Source of the DNA: Herminiimonas sp.
GTDB lineage: Bacteria; Pseudomonadota; Gammaproteobacteria; Burkholderiales; Burkholderiaceae
DNA: 64,000 nucleotides
Direction: 5' to 3'
Assembly (NCBI RefSeq): GCF_030655415.1
Contig: NZ_JAURVN010000002.1
Span: 248,001-312,000, forward strand
Part shown: positions 25,141 to 35,027 of the stretch, piece by piece
Layout: each line of letters starts with the position of its first letter
Numbering within the stretch: the stretch's first letter is position 1
Position numbers and translations under genes: made by a program
Notes under the pieces: model-generated
Told to the model about the DNA's origin: nothing
The model's database searches: none
What the model saw: only the letters and a program-made list of their open reading frames with translations

Positions 25141-25998
25141 TCAAAGCTGTCTGGCAGCGAAGGTATTGCAGGAATTCAAATCACCGCCTTGAATCCCGCG
25201 CTGAAACCATCGCACGCGTTGTGCAGATGTGCCATGCGTAAATGAGTCTGGCACAACGTGACCTTGCGATTGTTTCTGCAAGGTGTCATCACCAATTGCG
25301 CTGGCTGCCTTCAAGGCACTTTCCACATCGCCGTCTTCCAGAATGCTGCGCGCCTGATTAGCGTGATACGCCCACACACCGGCAAAACAGTCAGCCTGTA
25401 ATTCCAACTTGACCGAGACTGCATTCGCTTGTTTTTGCGAGCCGCTGCGGCGCACTTGTTCAACTTTTTCAGTGATGCCGCTAATGTGCTGCACGTGATG
25501 GCCGACTTCATGTGCGATCACATAAGCTTGCGCAAAATCACTGGAGACGCGAAAGCGATCGCGCATGGTTTGATAAAACGCGAGATCGATGTAAATCTTT
25601 TGATCGCCGGGGCAATAGAAAGGGCCGGATGCCGTATCACCAGTGCCGCAAGCGGTTGGTGTTTGGCCGGTGAACAACACCAGCTTCGGTTTGATATACG
25701 TCGCACCCTGTTCACGGAAAATCGGGCCCCAAGTATCTTCTGTATCAGCCAATACCGTGGCGACAAAACGCGCCATCGGATCATCAGCTGGTGGTCGTTG
25801 CGCGGGTTCTTGTTGCGTGATTTGAGCACCGCCACCGCTTAACAAACTGATGATGGTGTCTGGACTGACGCCGAAGAAGTACGAACCCAGCAATGCGATA
25901 ACGATGGTGCCGATACCTATCGAACGCCCACCAAAACCGCCGCCACCGCCACGTCTATCTTCAACGTTGTCGCTTTCGCGATTACCTTCCCATTTCAT
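25141..25998 (-). CDS. YpfJ-type putative neutral zinc metallopeptidase
   Basis: This 285-residue membrane-anchored protein has a charged, Gly-rich N-terminus (MKWEGNRESDNVEDRRGGGG), one membrane helix at about 26-46 (SIGIGTIVIALLGSYFFG) and an outer domain with the zinc motif YVIAHEVGHHVQ. Further family blocks are FYCPGDQKIYIDLAFY, ELQADCFAGVWA, and GTSAQRVRWFQRG. This fits the neutral zinc metallopeptidase family (PF04228 type). Substrate unknown. It is transcribed alone; upstream lies the carbonic anhydrase gene, same strand. Confidence 0.9.
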   Translation of the reverse strand: MKWEGNRESDNVEDRRGGGGGFGGRSIGIGTIVIALLGSYFFGVSPDTIISLLSGGGAQITQQEPAQRPPADDPMARFVATVLADTEDTWGPIFREQGATYIKPKLVLFTGQTPTACGTGDTASGPFYCPGDQKIYIDLAFYQTMRDRFRVSSDFAQAYVIAHEVGHHVQHISGITEKVEQVRRSGSQKQANAVSVKLELQADCFAGVWAYHANQARSILEDGDVESALKAASAIGDDTLQKQSQGHVVPDSFTHGTSAQRVRWFQRGIQGGDLNSCNTFAARQL

Positions 25999-26063
25999 GG
26001 CGTCTCCAGCCCGGTTCTGTCACCGGATAATGATCTTAAATAAAGTCAGAAAGCAGAATGCGC

Positions 26064-26747
26064 TTAGGTCTCTGCCTCGTAGCGCGCAAAACTATTTTTC
26101 AATTTTTCATCGGCCACATCAGAGCAATTGATCGTCACGCCCAGATCGCCCAGCAAACCATCTTTCAAGCCATAAACCCAACCGTGGATCGTCAAATCCT
26201 GACCACGTTCCCACGCATCTTGCACGATGGTCGTGCGGCATACATTGGCGACTTGTTCGATCACATTCAGTTCGCACAAACGATCGTGTTGCGCTTGCGT
26301 CGGCAAGGTATCGCCGAGATAACGCCCATACTTTTGATGCACGTCCTGCACATGACGCAACCAGTTATCGGCCAAGCCTACGCGTTTGCGCGTCATCGCG
26401 GCATGCACGCCGGAGCAACCATAGTGACCGCATACAATCACATGCTTGACACCCAGCATATCGACTGCGAACTGCAGCACCGATAAACAATTCAAGTCCG
26501 AGTGCGCAACCACGTTGGCGATATTCCTGTGAACGAATAATTCACCTGGCGCCAGATCAACAATCTCGTTCGCTGGCACACGACTATCAGAACAACCTAT
26601 CCACAAATATTCAGGCGATTGTTGCGAGGCAAGTTTGGCGAAGAACTCTGGATCTTCCGCTACTTTGTCCGCTGCCCATGCACGATTTTTCTGGAACAGC
26701 TGTTCCAGTTCGAGTACTTCTTTCTTTTTTTCTGTCATTTCATTCAA
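26064..26747 (-). CDS. can: Beta-class carbonic anhydrase
   Basis: This 227-residue zinc enzyme interconverts CO2 and bicarbonate. The zinc ligands are visible in IGCSDSRVPANEI (Cys and Asp) and VCGHYGCSGVHAAM (His and Cys). GELFVHRNIANVV lies between them. Length is normal. Two other ATGs lie within the first few codons. The 200-base region upstream contains the terminator (26857-26890) of the preceding minus-strand gene, so can has its own promoter. Confidence 0.96.
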   Translation of the reverse strand: MNEMTEKKKEVLELEQLFQKNRAWAADKVAEDPEFFAKLASQQSPEYLWIGCSDSRVPANEIVDLAPGELFVHRNIANVVAHSDLNCLSVLQFAVDMLGVKHVIVCGHYGCSGVHAAMTRKRVGLADNWLRHVQDVHQKYGRYLGDTLPTQAQHDRLCELNVIEQVANVCRTTIVQDAWERGQDLTIHGWVYGLKDGLLGDLGVTINCSDVADEKLKNSFARYEAET

Positions 26748-26856
26748 TCAGGCTTCGAGCACGACACGCAAGCGGCGTATCAGCGATGGCGCCATTTTAT
26801 CTGGAATTATCGACAAGAGATGGGCCGGATGCGCTTCATCCCAATTTCATGGGCGA

Positions 26857-26890
26857 AAAAAATCGCCGACTAAATCAGACGGCGATTTTC
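26857..26890 (-). terminator. Rho-independent terminator of the chalcone-isomerase-like gene
   Basis: AAAATCGCCG pairs with CGGCGATTTT around an 11-base loop. The T run is stronger on the minus strand, downstream of the gene ending at 26948. Confidence 0.8.
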
Positions 26891-26947
26891 TGAAAGATTT
26901 TGCTTGAGCAGGCGCTATACAAAAGACTCAGCGCACCAATATGCAGC

Positions 26948-27535
26948 TTATTGCTCGGCCAGCAATTGGCGTTTGAGTTTATCGTCTATCGGTTTGGCCC
27001 CCAACCAGATACGCAAGACTGCGCTATAGAACGCGGGATCGGCAATTGGCTCCAGGATTTTCTTGCCATTAAGAAGCACCACCATGCCGCTGCCGGGAAT
27101 CCAATCCACGTTCAACACATCACCCTGCTTGAGCTCCGCTACCGAGGCAAACATCGCATTGAACTTCGTCATCGATGCAGCCAACGCAGCGCGCTCGGCG
27201 GCATCGGTATTTTGCTCAATGCCACTGGCAAACGCTTTGCCAAATTCTTCACTGCCGACGTCGCGCAACATCACCAGCGTGACGCGTCGCGCGCCGGTAG
27301 CTGCCAACACTTCGGCCGCTGATATTTTCTTGTCCGTCAGATACAGCCCAATCACGTACACCTTGAACACCACTTTGTAACGTATGCCCGCACCATTCAA
27401 CCTCAGGTTTTCATTGCCTAGCTTGATGCTGTCTTCCAGCTTTACACCAGCCAGTTCGACCGCAGTAGCGGTATGAGAGAAGAACAGCGCACAACATACG
27501 GCTAGCATGCCGCCTATCGCTTTAAACGGTTTCAT
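26948..27535 (-). CDS. Exported chalcone isomerase-like protein
   Basis: This 195-residue protein has a signal peptide (MKPFKAIGGMLAVCCALFFS, cleavage expected near AVEL). The mature part opens VELAGVKLEDSIKLGNENL, then LNGAGIRYKVVFKVYVIGLY, typical of the bacterial chalcone-isomerase-like family (PF16036 type). That family usually lacks isomerase activity and its role is unclear; fatty-acid binding is a guess by analogy. The ATG at 27535 was chosen over an upstream one because it places the signal peptide at the start and has GGAG 5-6 bases upstream. Own terminator at 26857. Confidence 0.88.
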   Translation of the reverse strand: MKPFKAIGGMLAVCCALFFSHTATAVELAGVKLEDSIKLGNENLRLNGAGIRYKVVFKVYVIGLYLTDKKISAAEVLAATGARRVTLVMLRDVGSEEFGKAFASGIEQNTDAAERAALAASMTKFNAMFASVAELKQGDVLNVDWIPGSGMVVLLNGKKILEPIADPAFYSAVLRIWLGAKPIDDKLKRQLLAEQ

Positions 27536-27594
27536 AGTGTCTCCATTGATTGTTATGGATTCAGCATAGAAGCTTGTTGGGCAAGGATCAATAA

Positions 27595-27627
27595 AAAAAT
27601 GCCGGGCGATTTCTCGGCCGGCATTTT
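27595..27627 (-). terminator. Rho-independent terminator of dnaJ
   Basis: AAAAATGCCGGGCGA pairs with TCGGCCGGCATTTTT (one mismatch), with the T run read on the minus strand after dnaJ. Confidence 0.85.
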
Positions 27628-27654
27628 TGAAACACATGAAAAAGCTGTGAAAAC

Positions 27655-28782
27655 TTATTCGAAAAATTCCTTAACCTTGTCTTTCCATGACTTGGTTTGC
27701 GGACTGTGTTTCGAACCGCCTTCTATCGTCAACTCTTCAAACTCGCGCAGCAATTCCTTTTGACGTTCGGTCAGTGTGACTGGCGTTTCCACCACAACGT
27801 GACAGAACAAATCGCCGGCATAACCTGAGCGCACGCCTTTGATACCTTTGCTGCGCAAACGGAAAGTCTTGCCCGACTGCGTACCTTCAGGAATCGTGAA
27901 CGATGCTTTGCCGCTCAAGGTTGGCACTTCAATTTCGCCGCCCAACGCTGCTTTTGCGAACGAGATTGGAATTTCGCAATGCAGGTCGTCGCCTTCACGC
28001 TGGAACATCGCGTGTTGCTTGATGCGAATTTCTACATACAGATCGCCAGGCGGGCCGCCATTCATGCCAGGCTCGCCATTGCCGGAAGAACGAATCCGCA
28101 TACCGTCGTCGATACCGGATGGGATTTTGACTTCTAGCGTTTTGTTGCGCTTGATCTTGCCTGCGCCGCTACATGCGGTACATGGCGAAGGATTGATCTT
28201 GCCGCTACCGTGACATTTTGGGCAGGTTTGCAACACGCTGAAGAAACCCTGCTGCATACGGACTTGGCCATGACCTGCGCAAGTGGTACAGGTGATAGGC
28301 GCGGTACCTGGTTTAGCACCAGTGCCATCGCACGTTTCGCAGCTGTCCCATGACGGCACGCGGATCGTTGTGTCGTAACCGTGGGCAGCTTGTTCTAGCG
28401 TGATTTCGAGGTTGTAACGCAGATCTGCACCGCGATAAACCTGCGGGCCGCCGCGACCACCACGGCCAGCGCCGGCTTGACCGAAAATATCACCGAAGAT
28501 ATCGCCGAAGGCATCAGCAAAACCACCACCACCTCCACCGCCGCCACCCATGTTTGGGTCTACGCCGGCATGACCGTAACGGTCATAGGCATCGCGCTTC
28601 TGCGGGTCAGACAACATCTCGTAGGCTTCTTTCGCCTCCTTGAACTTATCTTCTGCACCTTTGCTATCCGGATTGCGATCCGGATGGTGTTTCATTGCCA
28701 GCTTGCGATAGGCTTTCTTGATTTCTTCATCGGAAGCATTCTTCGCCAAACCAAGAATTTCGTAAAAATCACGTTTCGCCAT
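27655..28782 (-). CDS. dnaJ: Chaperone protein DnaJ
   Basis: This 375-residue co-chaperone stimulates the DnaK ATPase and binds unfolded proteins. The J domain carries HHPDRNPDS (HPD, residues ~31-40). A Gly/Phe-rich linker follows ([14 protein letters not shown]). The zinc-binding region has four CxxCxGxG repeats: [24 protein letters not shown] and CTACSGAG. The C-terminal substrate domain is complete. It is the last gene of grpE-dnaK-dnaJ, with a 178-base gap behind dnaK that includes an attenuator-like hairpin. Confidence 0.98.
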   Translation of the reverse strand: MAKRDFYEILGLAKNASDEEIKKAYRKLAMKHHPDRNPDSKGAEDKFKEAKEAYEMLSDPQKRDAYDRYGHAGVDPNMGGGGGGGGGFADAFGDIFGDIFGQAGAGRGGRGGPQVYRGADLRYNLEITLEQAAHGYDTTIRVPSWDSCETCDGTGAKPGTAPITCTTCAGHGQVRMQQGFFSVLQTCPKCHGSGKINPSPCTACSGAGKIKRNKTLEVKIPSGIDDGMRIRSSGNGEPGMNGGPPGDLYVEIRIKQHAMFQREGDDLHCEIPISFAKAALGGEIEVPTLSGKASFTIPEGTQSGKTFRLRSKGIKGVRSGYAGDLFCHVVVETPVTLTERQKELLREFEELTIEGGSKHSPQTKSWKDKVKEFFE

Positions 28783-28820
28783 CTGTAGGCACCCTGTTTC
28801 TTTCTGTACTTATTTATGCA

Positions 28821-28859
28821 AAACGCCGAGCCGAGGTTTTTCAACCTTGGACCCGGCGA
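28821..28859 (-). terminator. Imperfect hairpin between dnaK and dnaJ (possible attenuator)
   Basis: On the minus strand CGCCGGG, AAGGTT, AACCT and CTCGGCG form an interrupted stem followed by TTTT. It lies between dnaK and dnaJ, so it could lower dnaJ expression relative to dnaK. Confidence 0.45.
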
Positions 28860-28960
28860 GTCTTACGACATCAGACGATCAGCAAATCAAAGCACCCCGA
28901 ATAATTAATCGAAGTACCAAGCAGCTTTGCCATTCACATCCAGGCCGCTCGACCAATCAA

Positions 28961-30913
28961 TTATTTATCTTTTACTTCTTTGAAGTCAGCGTCGACGACA
29001 TCATCTTGCTGCGCTTTGGCTTCTGCATGACCCGCGTCATGACCACCTGCGGCACCAGCTTCGCCAGCCGCACCGGCAGCTTGTTGCGCTTGCATATCGG
29101 CGTACATTTTTTCACCGAGTTTTTGCGCCGCTGCCGACAATGCTGCGGATTTTTCGTCGATGGCAGCTTTGTCGCTACCTTTCAACGCTGTTTCCAACTC
29201 AGCAATCGCTGCTTCGATTTTTTCTTTCTCGCCAGCTTCCAGCTTGTCGCCGTATTCAGCCAAGGATTTGCGGGTCGAATGGACCAGTGCATCGCCTTGG
29301 TTGTGCGCTTCTGCGACTTCTTTCAAGCGTTTGTCTTCTTCAGCATTGGCTTCGGCATCCTGCACCATTTTTTGAATTTCTTCTTCGGTCAAACCTGAGT
29401 TTGCCTTGATGGTGATTTTGTTTTCTTTGCCGGTTGCCTTGTCTTTCGCGCCTACGTGCAAGATGCCGTTAGCGTCGATATCGAAGGTAACTTCAATCTG
29501 TGGCGTGCCGCGTGCCGATGGTGGAATACCTTCCAGATTGAATTCGCCCAAGCCCTTGTTGCCAACTGCCATTTCACGCTCACCTTGGAAAACCTTGATG
29601 GTTACCGCAGGTTGATTGTCGTCAGCAGTCGAGAACACTTGGCTGAACTTGGTCGGGATCGTGGTGTTCTTCTGAATCATCTTTGTCATCACGCCGCCCA
29701 GGGTTTCGATACCGAGTGACAGTGGTGTAACGTCGAGCAACAACAGATCTTTACGATCGCCGGACAAGACCGAACCTTGAATTGCTGCGCCGACTGCAAC
29801 CGCTTCATCAGGGTTGACGTCTTTGCGTGGTTCTTTACCGAAGAATTCTTTAACTTTCTCTTGCACCTTAGGCATACGGGTCATACCACCGACCAGAATG
29901 ATGTCGTCAATGTCAGTCACTTTGACGCCTGCATCTTTAATCGCGATGCTGAGCGGTGCAATGGTTTTGTTGATCAGTTCTTCGACCAGCGATTCCAGTT
30001 TTGCACGTGTGATTTTCAAGTTCAAATGCACAGGTGCGCCGTTCGCCATCGCGATATATGGTTCGTTGATTTCAGTTTGTTGCGACGACGACAGTTCGAT
30101 CTTCGCGCGTTCTGCCGAAGCTTTGATACGTTGCAAAGCGATCGCGTCTTTCGACAAATCGAGACCGTTGATCTTTTTGAATTCGTCGATGATGTAATCG
30201 ATGATGCGTTGATCGAAATCTTCACCACCGAGGAAAGTATCGCCGTTAGTCGACAACACTTCAAATTGCATTTCGCCATCAACGTCAGCGATTTCAATGA
30301 TCGAGATATCGAAAGTACCGCCGCCTAAATCGTACACAGCAATCTTGCGGTCGCCCTTGCCGCCTTTGTCGAGGCCGAACGCCAATGCAGCAGCTGTTGG
30401 CTCATTGATGATGCGTTTGACGTCCAGACCAGCGATGCGGCCTGCATCTTTGGTTGCCTGGCGTTGTGCATCGTTGAAGTACGCAGGAACGGTAATGACT
30501 GCTTCAGTCACTTCTTCGCCGAGGTAATCTTCAGCGGTTTTTTTCATTTTGCGCAGGATTTCTGCAGAAATTTGCTGTGCGGCGAGTTTTTTGTCGCGCA
30601 CTGAAATCCATGCATCGCCGTTGTCAGCTTTGACGATTTGATACGGCATCATGCCGATATCTTTTTGCACTTCTTTTTCGTCGAATTTACGGCCGATCAA
30701 ACGCTTGACAGCGTACAGCGTGTTTTTTGGATTGGTGACAGCCTGGCGTTTAGCCGGCGCGCCAACCAGAATTTCGCCGTCTTCCTGATAAGCGATCACG
30801 GATGGCGTAGTACGTGCGCCTTCCGAGTTTTCGATGACTTTAGGCTTGCCGCCTTCCATGATTGATACGCATGAATTGGTCGTGCCTAAATCGATACCGA
30901 TGATTTTGCCCAT
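28961..30913 (-). CDS. dnaK: Chaperone protein DnaK (Hsp70)
   Basis: This 650-residue ATP-dependent chaperone shows [13 protein letters not shown] at the start, [19 protein letters not shown] ([15 protein letters not shown]) near 195, [10 protein letters not shown] near 340 and the substrate domain start [18 protein letters not shown] near 390. The C-terminus is Ala/Gly-rich and ends [11 protein letters not shown], the usual EEVD-like bacterial tail region. It works with DnaJ and GrpE. The 91-base gap to grpE contains no sigma32-like site, so it is likely read from the heat-shock promoter upstream of grpE. Confidence 0.99.
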   Translation of the reverse strand: MGKIIGIDLGTTNSCVSIMEGGKPKVIENSEGARTTPSVIAYQEDGEILVGAPAKRQAVTNPKNTLYAVKRLIGRKFDEKEVQKDIGMMPYQIVKADNGDAWISVRDKKLAAQQISAEILRKMKKTAEDYLGEEVTEAVITVPAYFNDAQRQATKDAGRIAGLDVKRIINEPTAAALAFGLDKGGKGDRKIAVYDLGGGTFDISIIEIADVDGEMQFEVLSTNGDTFLGGEDFDQRIIDYIIDEFKKINGLDLSKDAIALQRIKASAERAKIELSSSQQTEINEPYIAMANGAPVHLNLKITRAKLESLVEELINKTIAPLSIAIKDAGVKVTDIDDIILVGGMTRMPKVQEKVKEFFGKEPRKDVNPDEAVAVGAAIQGSVLSGDRKDLLLLDVTPLSLGIETLGGVMTKMIQKNTTIPTKFSQVFSTADDNQPAVTIKVFQGEREMAVGNKGLGEFNLEGIPPSARGTPQIEVTFDIDANGILHVGAKDKATGKENKITIKANSGLTEEEIQKMVQDAEANAEEDKRLKEVAEAHNQGDALVHSTRKSLAEYGDKLEAGEKEKIEAAIAELETALKGSDKAAIDEKSAALSAAAQKLGEKMYADMQAQQAAGAAGEAGAAGGHDAGHAEAKAQQDDVVDADFKEVKDK

Positions 30914-31004
30914 GATGGTCTTTCCCTTAAATGTCTGTATTACGAAATTGGTTAAATACTAAATTTGATGTTTCTAATATGCGGTGCGACTGCGCGCTTT
31001 CAAG

Positions 31005-31541
31005 CTATTTTTCTTGCGCAACGGTCACCAAGGCCGGTCGCAACAAGCGATCCGCAATCAAATAGCCTTTTTGCAGCGTATTGACGACTGTGTTGGGCTC
31101 TTGATCGGCCGGCACCATAGAAATCGCCTGATGCTTCATAGGGTCCAGCTTGTCGCCTTGCTGCGGTTTGATCTCCAGCAGACGGTTTTTCTCGAAGGCT
31201 GCACTCAACTGCTTCAAGGTCATCTCGACGCCTTCTTTCAAGGATTCGATGGATGGCGTTTCGACTTGCAATGCCATTTCCAGACTGTCTTTTACCGGAA
31301 CCATTGCTTCGGCAAAACCCTCGATCGCAAACTTGTGCGCGCGGGTAACGTCTTCCTGAGCACGACGTCGGAAGTTCTCAACTTCAGCCTTGGCGCGCAA
31401 GAACGAATCCTGCAATTCCTGCACCAATTGCTGCGAAGTGGCGAGCTGCTCTTCCAAAGTCTGTTCAGGCGCTACAGAATCGGTCGCTGCTGGCTGATCA
31501 ATAGACGCTGCTTGCTCTGCGTATTTATCCTGGTCTTGCAT
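31005..31541 (-). CDS. grpE: Nucleotide exchange factor GrpE
   Basis: This 178-residue dimeric protein releases ADP from DnaK. After an acidic N-terminal tail, a long helix is visible ([19 protein letters not shown]), then the family signature in the C-terminal half ([20 protein letters not shown], then [21 protein letters not shown]). The start at 31541 ([10 protein letters not shown]) is chosen because GGAG lies 8-9 bases upstream and because a longer frame to 31598 would run into the sigma32 promoter. It is the first gene of the heat-shock operon. Confidence 0.97.
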   Translation of the reverse strand: MQDQDKYAEQAASIDQPAATDSVAPEQTLEEQLATSQQLVQELQDSFLRAKAEVENFRRRAQEDVTRAHKFAIEGFAEAMVPVKDSLEMALQVETPSIESLKEGVEMTLKQLSAAFEKNRLLEIKPQQGDKLDPMKHQAISMVPADQEPNTVVNTLQKGYLIADRLLRPALVTVAQEK

Positions 31542-31596
31542 GAAAAAATCTCCAACAATCAATGAGTTATGACAAAAATTGCCAATGCGAGACAGC

Positions 31597-31624
31597 AAAT
31601 GGGGCTATCCCTTACTATTTCAAG
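31597..31624 (-). promoter_or_regulatory. Sigma32 heat-shock promoter of grpE-dnaK-dnaJ
   Basis: On the minus strand CTTGAAA (31618-31624) is followed after 13 bases by CCCCATTT (31597-31604). This is a near-perfect match to the RpoH pattern CTTGAAA-N13-CCCCAT. It lies about 55 bases upstream of the grpE ATG. Confidence 0.9.
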
Positions 31625-32051
31625 GGGTATTACTGCGGAATTTATATGAATGCGCAAAAGGGGGGAATGATATCCCCCTTGCAAGCTCGTTACGAGAGTC
31701 TTGTTACAAAAATCACTTATTCATGGGATGGTATTTTTCCCGGCGCGAACTAGGCTGTAGGCCTGAGATGACTGTGTTAAGTCATCGCCGCCAAGGAATT
31801 CATCGTGAAACTGCCCGTTATATCCGTCTCAATAGTGGCGTATACCGCTATCGCGGTTGCCGTGATCTGCTATGCCAACTTGTAAACGCAGGATGCGCTG
31901 CCAAATGCGATAGGCGGGGAAATTCTCGTCAGGCAGCTATTTTAGCCTTCCAATCCAGCACTTTGACCCAGCTTTTTCACTCAAAATGAGCGCGTAAGTA
32001 TTATCCGCAGGTCCCGCCACTAGTTATTTTCAGCACTGAAACCATCAATTC
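31625..32051. other. Gap between hemH and the grpE promoter
   Basis: These 427 bases separate the hemH stop from the grpE heat-shock promoter. Apart from the possible membrane peptide at 31805 nothing was recognised. No clear terminator for hemH was found. Confidence 0.45.
31805..31885 (+). CDS. Possible 26-residue membrane peptide
   Basis: A GTG-started frame (start at 31805, AAGGA 8 bases upstream) encodes a peptide starting VKLPVISVSIVAYTA and ending VAVICYANL, essentially a single membrane helix. It lies in the otherwise empty gap between grpE and hemH, on the strand opposite to both. Only length, hydrophobicity and the ribosome binding site support it; it could be chance. Confidence 0.25.
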   Translation: MKLPVISVSIVAYTAIAVAVICYANL

Positions 32052-33158
32052 TTAATTTGAAGCACCTAACCGTTTCGCTTCTTCCTGCGAAATCCGCGCC
32101 TGCGCATCACGCTCTTCGCGCATGCTAGGCGACAGAATGGTCGGCCAACCTATCATGTGCAATTCCGCAATCTGAGCCAACGCCTTGATCCACGCGTCGT
32201 CTTCATTCAGGCAGGCAATGTAGTTGAAGTCCTGCCCGCCGGCTTGCATAAAATCGTGACGTACTTCCATCGCGATTTCTTCCAGCGTTTCCAGGCAATC
32301 GCTGGTAAAGCCAGGGCAAATCACATCTATCCGTTTGACGCCTTCCTGCGCGAGCTTTTTCACGGTAGGCGCAGTGTACGGTTGCAGCCATTCTGCTTTG
32401 CCGAAGCGCGACTGGAAGGTCACCAAATACTGATCCTCGGTCAAACCTAATTCTTTCGCCAGCAAGCGCGCCGTCTTGTGGCATTCGCAGTGATACGGAT
32501 CGCCGAGCAGCAAGGTGCGCTTAGGCACGCCGTGAAAGCTCATGATCAATTTATCCGGGCGCCCAGACATTTCCCAGTGAGCAAGCACTGACTTTTGCAA
32601 GGCGCGAATATATGCTTCGTGATCGTGATAATGCTTGATGAAGCGCAGCTCAGGCACATTGCGCTCTTGCGCATAATGCTTGAATACCGCGTCGAAAATC
32701 GATGCGGTCGTCGTTGCCGAATATTGCGGATACGCAGGCAATATCAAAATACGGTCGCAACCGTCAGCCTTCAACTGACGCAACACATCGGGCACAGACG
32801 GGCTGCCGTAACGCATCGCGTACTCGACCCTGACTTCATGACCGCGCGCGCCCAAATATCCTCTGAGCAGCTTGGCTTGTTTCTCGGTATGCACTTTGAG
32901 AGGGGAGCCATCGTTAGTCCAAATTGACGCATATTTCTTGGCCGATTTGCCGGAGCGAAACGGCAGAATAATCAGATTCAGAATGAACCACCAGATCGCA
33001 CGCGGGATTTCCACTACACGTGGATCGGATAAAAATTCTCTTAAATATGGGCGCACTGCCGACGCAGTCGGCGCATTCGGCGTACCGAGATTAATCAGTA
33101 CGACAGCTGTTTTTGGCACGCTGCCATGGGCGTAAGGCGGTTCGGTTCTAAATGACAT
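32052..33158 (-). CDS. hemH: Ferrochelatase
   Basis: This 368-residue enzyme inserts Fe2+ into protoporphyrin IX, the last step of heme synthesis. It shows [89 protein letters not shown] (split in two family blocks around FHGVP) and [17 protein letters not shown] with the Glu-rich active-site helix. Length is normal. It is transcribed on the minus strand between recN and grpE, with short gaps. Confidence 0.97.
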   Translation of the reverse strand: MSFRTEPPYAHGSVPKTAVVLINLGTPNAPTASAVRPYLREFLSDPRVVEIPRAIWWFILNLIILPFRSGKSAKKYASIWTNDGSPLKVHTEKQAKLLRGYLGARGHEVRVEYAMRYGSPSVPDVLRQLKADGCDRILILPAYPQYSATTTASIFDAVFKHYAQERNVPELRFIKHYHDHEAYIRALQKSVLAHWEMSGRPDKLIMSFHGVPKRTLLLGDPYHCECHKTARLLAKELGLTEDQYLVTFQSRFGKAEWLQPYTAPTVKKLAQEGVKRIDVICPGFTSDCLETLEEIAMEVRHDFMQAGGQDFNYIACLNEDDAWIKALAQIAELHMIGWPTILSPSMREERDAQARISQEEAKRLGASN

Positions 33159-33227
33159 GGCGATTGGTATGTGATGAATGCTGTAAAAGTGCGTGCAAAA
33201 ACGCTGCGGTCAAAACAGCCGACTTAC

Positions 33228-34877
33228 TCAAGTTGCCAAGAGTTCGCGTGCATGTGAGCGCGTGGTCGCGGTGATTTCTATTCCGCCCAGCATGCGGGCA
33301 ATTTCTTCCACGCGGGCTGCGGCATCGAGCGCATCAATCGACGATAAAGTTTTGCCGTGATTGCTTTGCTTGCTGACTTGAAAATGTTGATTGGCCTGAC
33401 TGGCGACTTGCGGCAAATGCGTGACGCACAAGACTTGTCTGTCTTGCCCAAGCTTGCGCAACAAGCGCCCTACTACTTCGGCCACGCCTCCACCGATACC
33501 GCTATCGACTTCATCGAAAATCAAAGTCGGCGTTGCCGTTGCACTCGATGTGATGACAGAAATCGCCAACGCGATCCGTGCCAATTCACCACCCGATGCA
33601 ACCTTGGCTAACGGTCGTGGCGTCGTACCGGCGTGCGCAGCAACCATGAATTCAATTTGTTCGACGCCATAGGAAGCTGGCTCGCATGCTTGCAGCGCGA
33701 TAGCGAATTTGCCGCCTGTCATGCTGAGTTCTTGCATAGCGACAGTCACCGCATCGCTCAAGGCTTTAGCCGCTTTGGTGCGGGCCTTGGATAATTTTTG
33801 CGCCGCCGTCATGTACGCAGACTTCAATTTCTCTTCTTGCGCGCGCAAGGCATCGAGATCGCTGGCGTCGGCCAATTGTTTTAATTGTGCGGACAAAGTT
33901 TCCAACTCTTGCGGCAAGTCGTCGGCAGCGACGTGGAATTTGCGCGAGGCAGAATGAATATTTTCCAAACGCGTTTCCACTTCACGCAAACGTGCGGGAT
34001 CGAGTTCGACACGGCTTAAATAATCATTCAATGCATAAACTGCTTCCTGCATTTGAATGCGCGCTGGCTCCAGCGCATCCAGCACCGGTTGTAAACCAGC
34101 ATCCAGATCAACAAGTTTGCCGATGCGGATATTCAACGACGACAATTGCGACAACATTGGTCCCGAATCGGATTCGGATATCAGCGTCAATGCATCTTGC
34201 GCACCTTCAATCAGGCTGGCTGCATGGGACAAACGGCTGTGTTCATTGCTGATGTCGGACCACTCGCCGGGCTTGACTGCGAGTTTTTCAAGTTCGCCAA
34301 CTTGCCACTCCAGACGTTCGCGTTCCAGCAAAACATTCTTGGCATTGGTTTCGAATTCTTCGCGTTGCTTGGCGAGTGCGCGCCAGGTTTTATACGCGGT
34401 CGCGACCGCTTTGACTTCATCCTGCAAACCAGCCTGGTTATCCAGCAATACGCGTTGTGCATCTTGCTTGAGCAAAGATTGATGTGCATGTTGCCCGTGA
34501 ATGTCGACCAGTTTTTCGCCCAGCTCACGCAGTTGAGTTGCGGTGGCGGCGATGCCGTTGATGAATGCTTTGGAGCGACCGACATTGTCGATGACACGAC
34601 GCAATAAGGCGCCGCCTTCTTCATTAGTGAATTCGTTTTCGGCTAGCCACGCATCGAGCTCAGCACTGGCAGAAAACTCTGCAGTGATGTCAGCTTTTGC
34701 CGCACCTTCGCGTACTACGCTTGCGTCGCCGCGACCGCCCAGAGCCAATGCCAATGCATCGATCAGGATCGACTTACCCGCACCCGTTTCGCCGGTAAAT
34801 ACCGAGAAGCCGGATGAGAACTCAAGTTCGATCGCTTCGACGATCACGAAATCGCGGATAGAAAGCGTGCGCAACAT
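33228..34877 (-). CDS. recN: DNA repair ATPase RecN
   Basis: This 549-residue SMC-like protein acts in double-strand break repair. It has Walker A FTGETGAGKSILIDAL at about residues 28-43, a long coiled-coil middle (about 150-370), the ABC signature VASGGELARIALAI, and Walker B LIFDEVDSGIGGGVAEVVG with the Glu that drives hydrolysis. The end region LCVTHLPQVASQANQHFQV is typical of RecN. It lies in the nadK-recN-hemH order on the minus strand. No LexA-like box was noticed upstream. Confidence 0.97.
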   Translation of the reverse strand: MLRTLSIRDFVIVEAIELEFSSGFSVFTGETGAGKSILIDALALALGGRGDASVVREGAAKADITAEFSASAELDAWLAENEFTNEEGGALLRRVIDNVGRSKAFINGIAATATQLRELGEKLVDIHGQHAHQSLLKQDAQRVLLDNQAGLQDEVKAVATAYKTWRALAKQREEFETNAKNVLLERERLEWQVGELEKLAVKPGEWSDISNEHSRLSHAASLIEGAQDALTLISESDSGPMLSQLSSLNIRIGKLVDLDAGLQPVLDALEPARIQMQEAVYALNDYLSRVELDPARLREVETRLENIHSASRKFHVAADDLPQELETLSAQLKQLADASDLDALRAQEEKLKSAYMTAAQKLSKARTKAAKALSDAVTVAMQELSMTGGKFAIALQACEPASYGVEQIEFMVAAHAGTTPRPLAKVASGGELARIALAISVITSSATATPTLIFDEVDSGIGGGVAEVVGRLLRKLGQDRQVLCVTHLPQVASQANQHFQVSKQSNHGKTLSSIDALDAAARVEEIARMLGGIEITATTRSHARELLAT

Positions 34878-35027
34878 GTGGAGTGATTCTTCCCGAGTAA
34901 TTCAAGCTTGCTGTAGTAGCTACAAAATCCGCCACAGCAAGCGACACATTAGATTTGAATGAGCGTATCAGTTCGATTAAAAAATTTGCAAGCTACGACT
35001 GCAACAGAAGCTCGCCAATCACACCAA

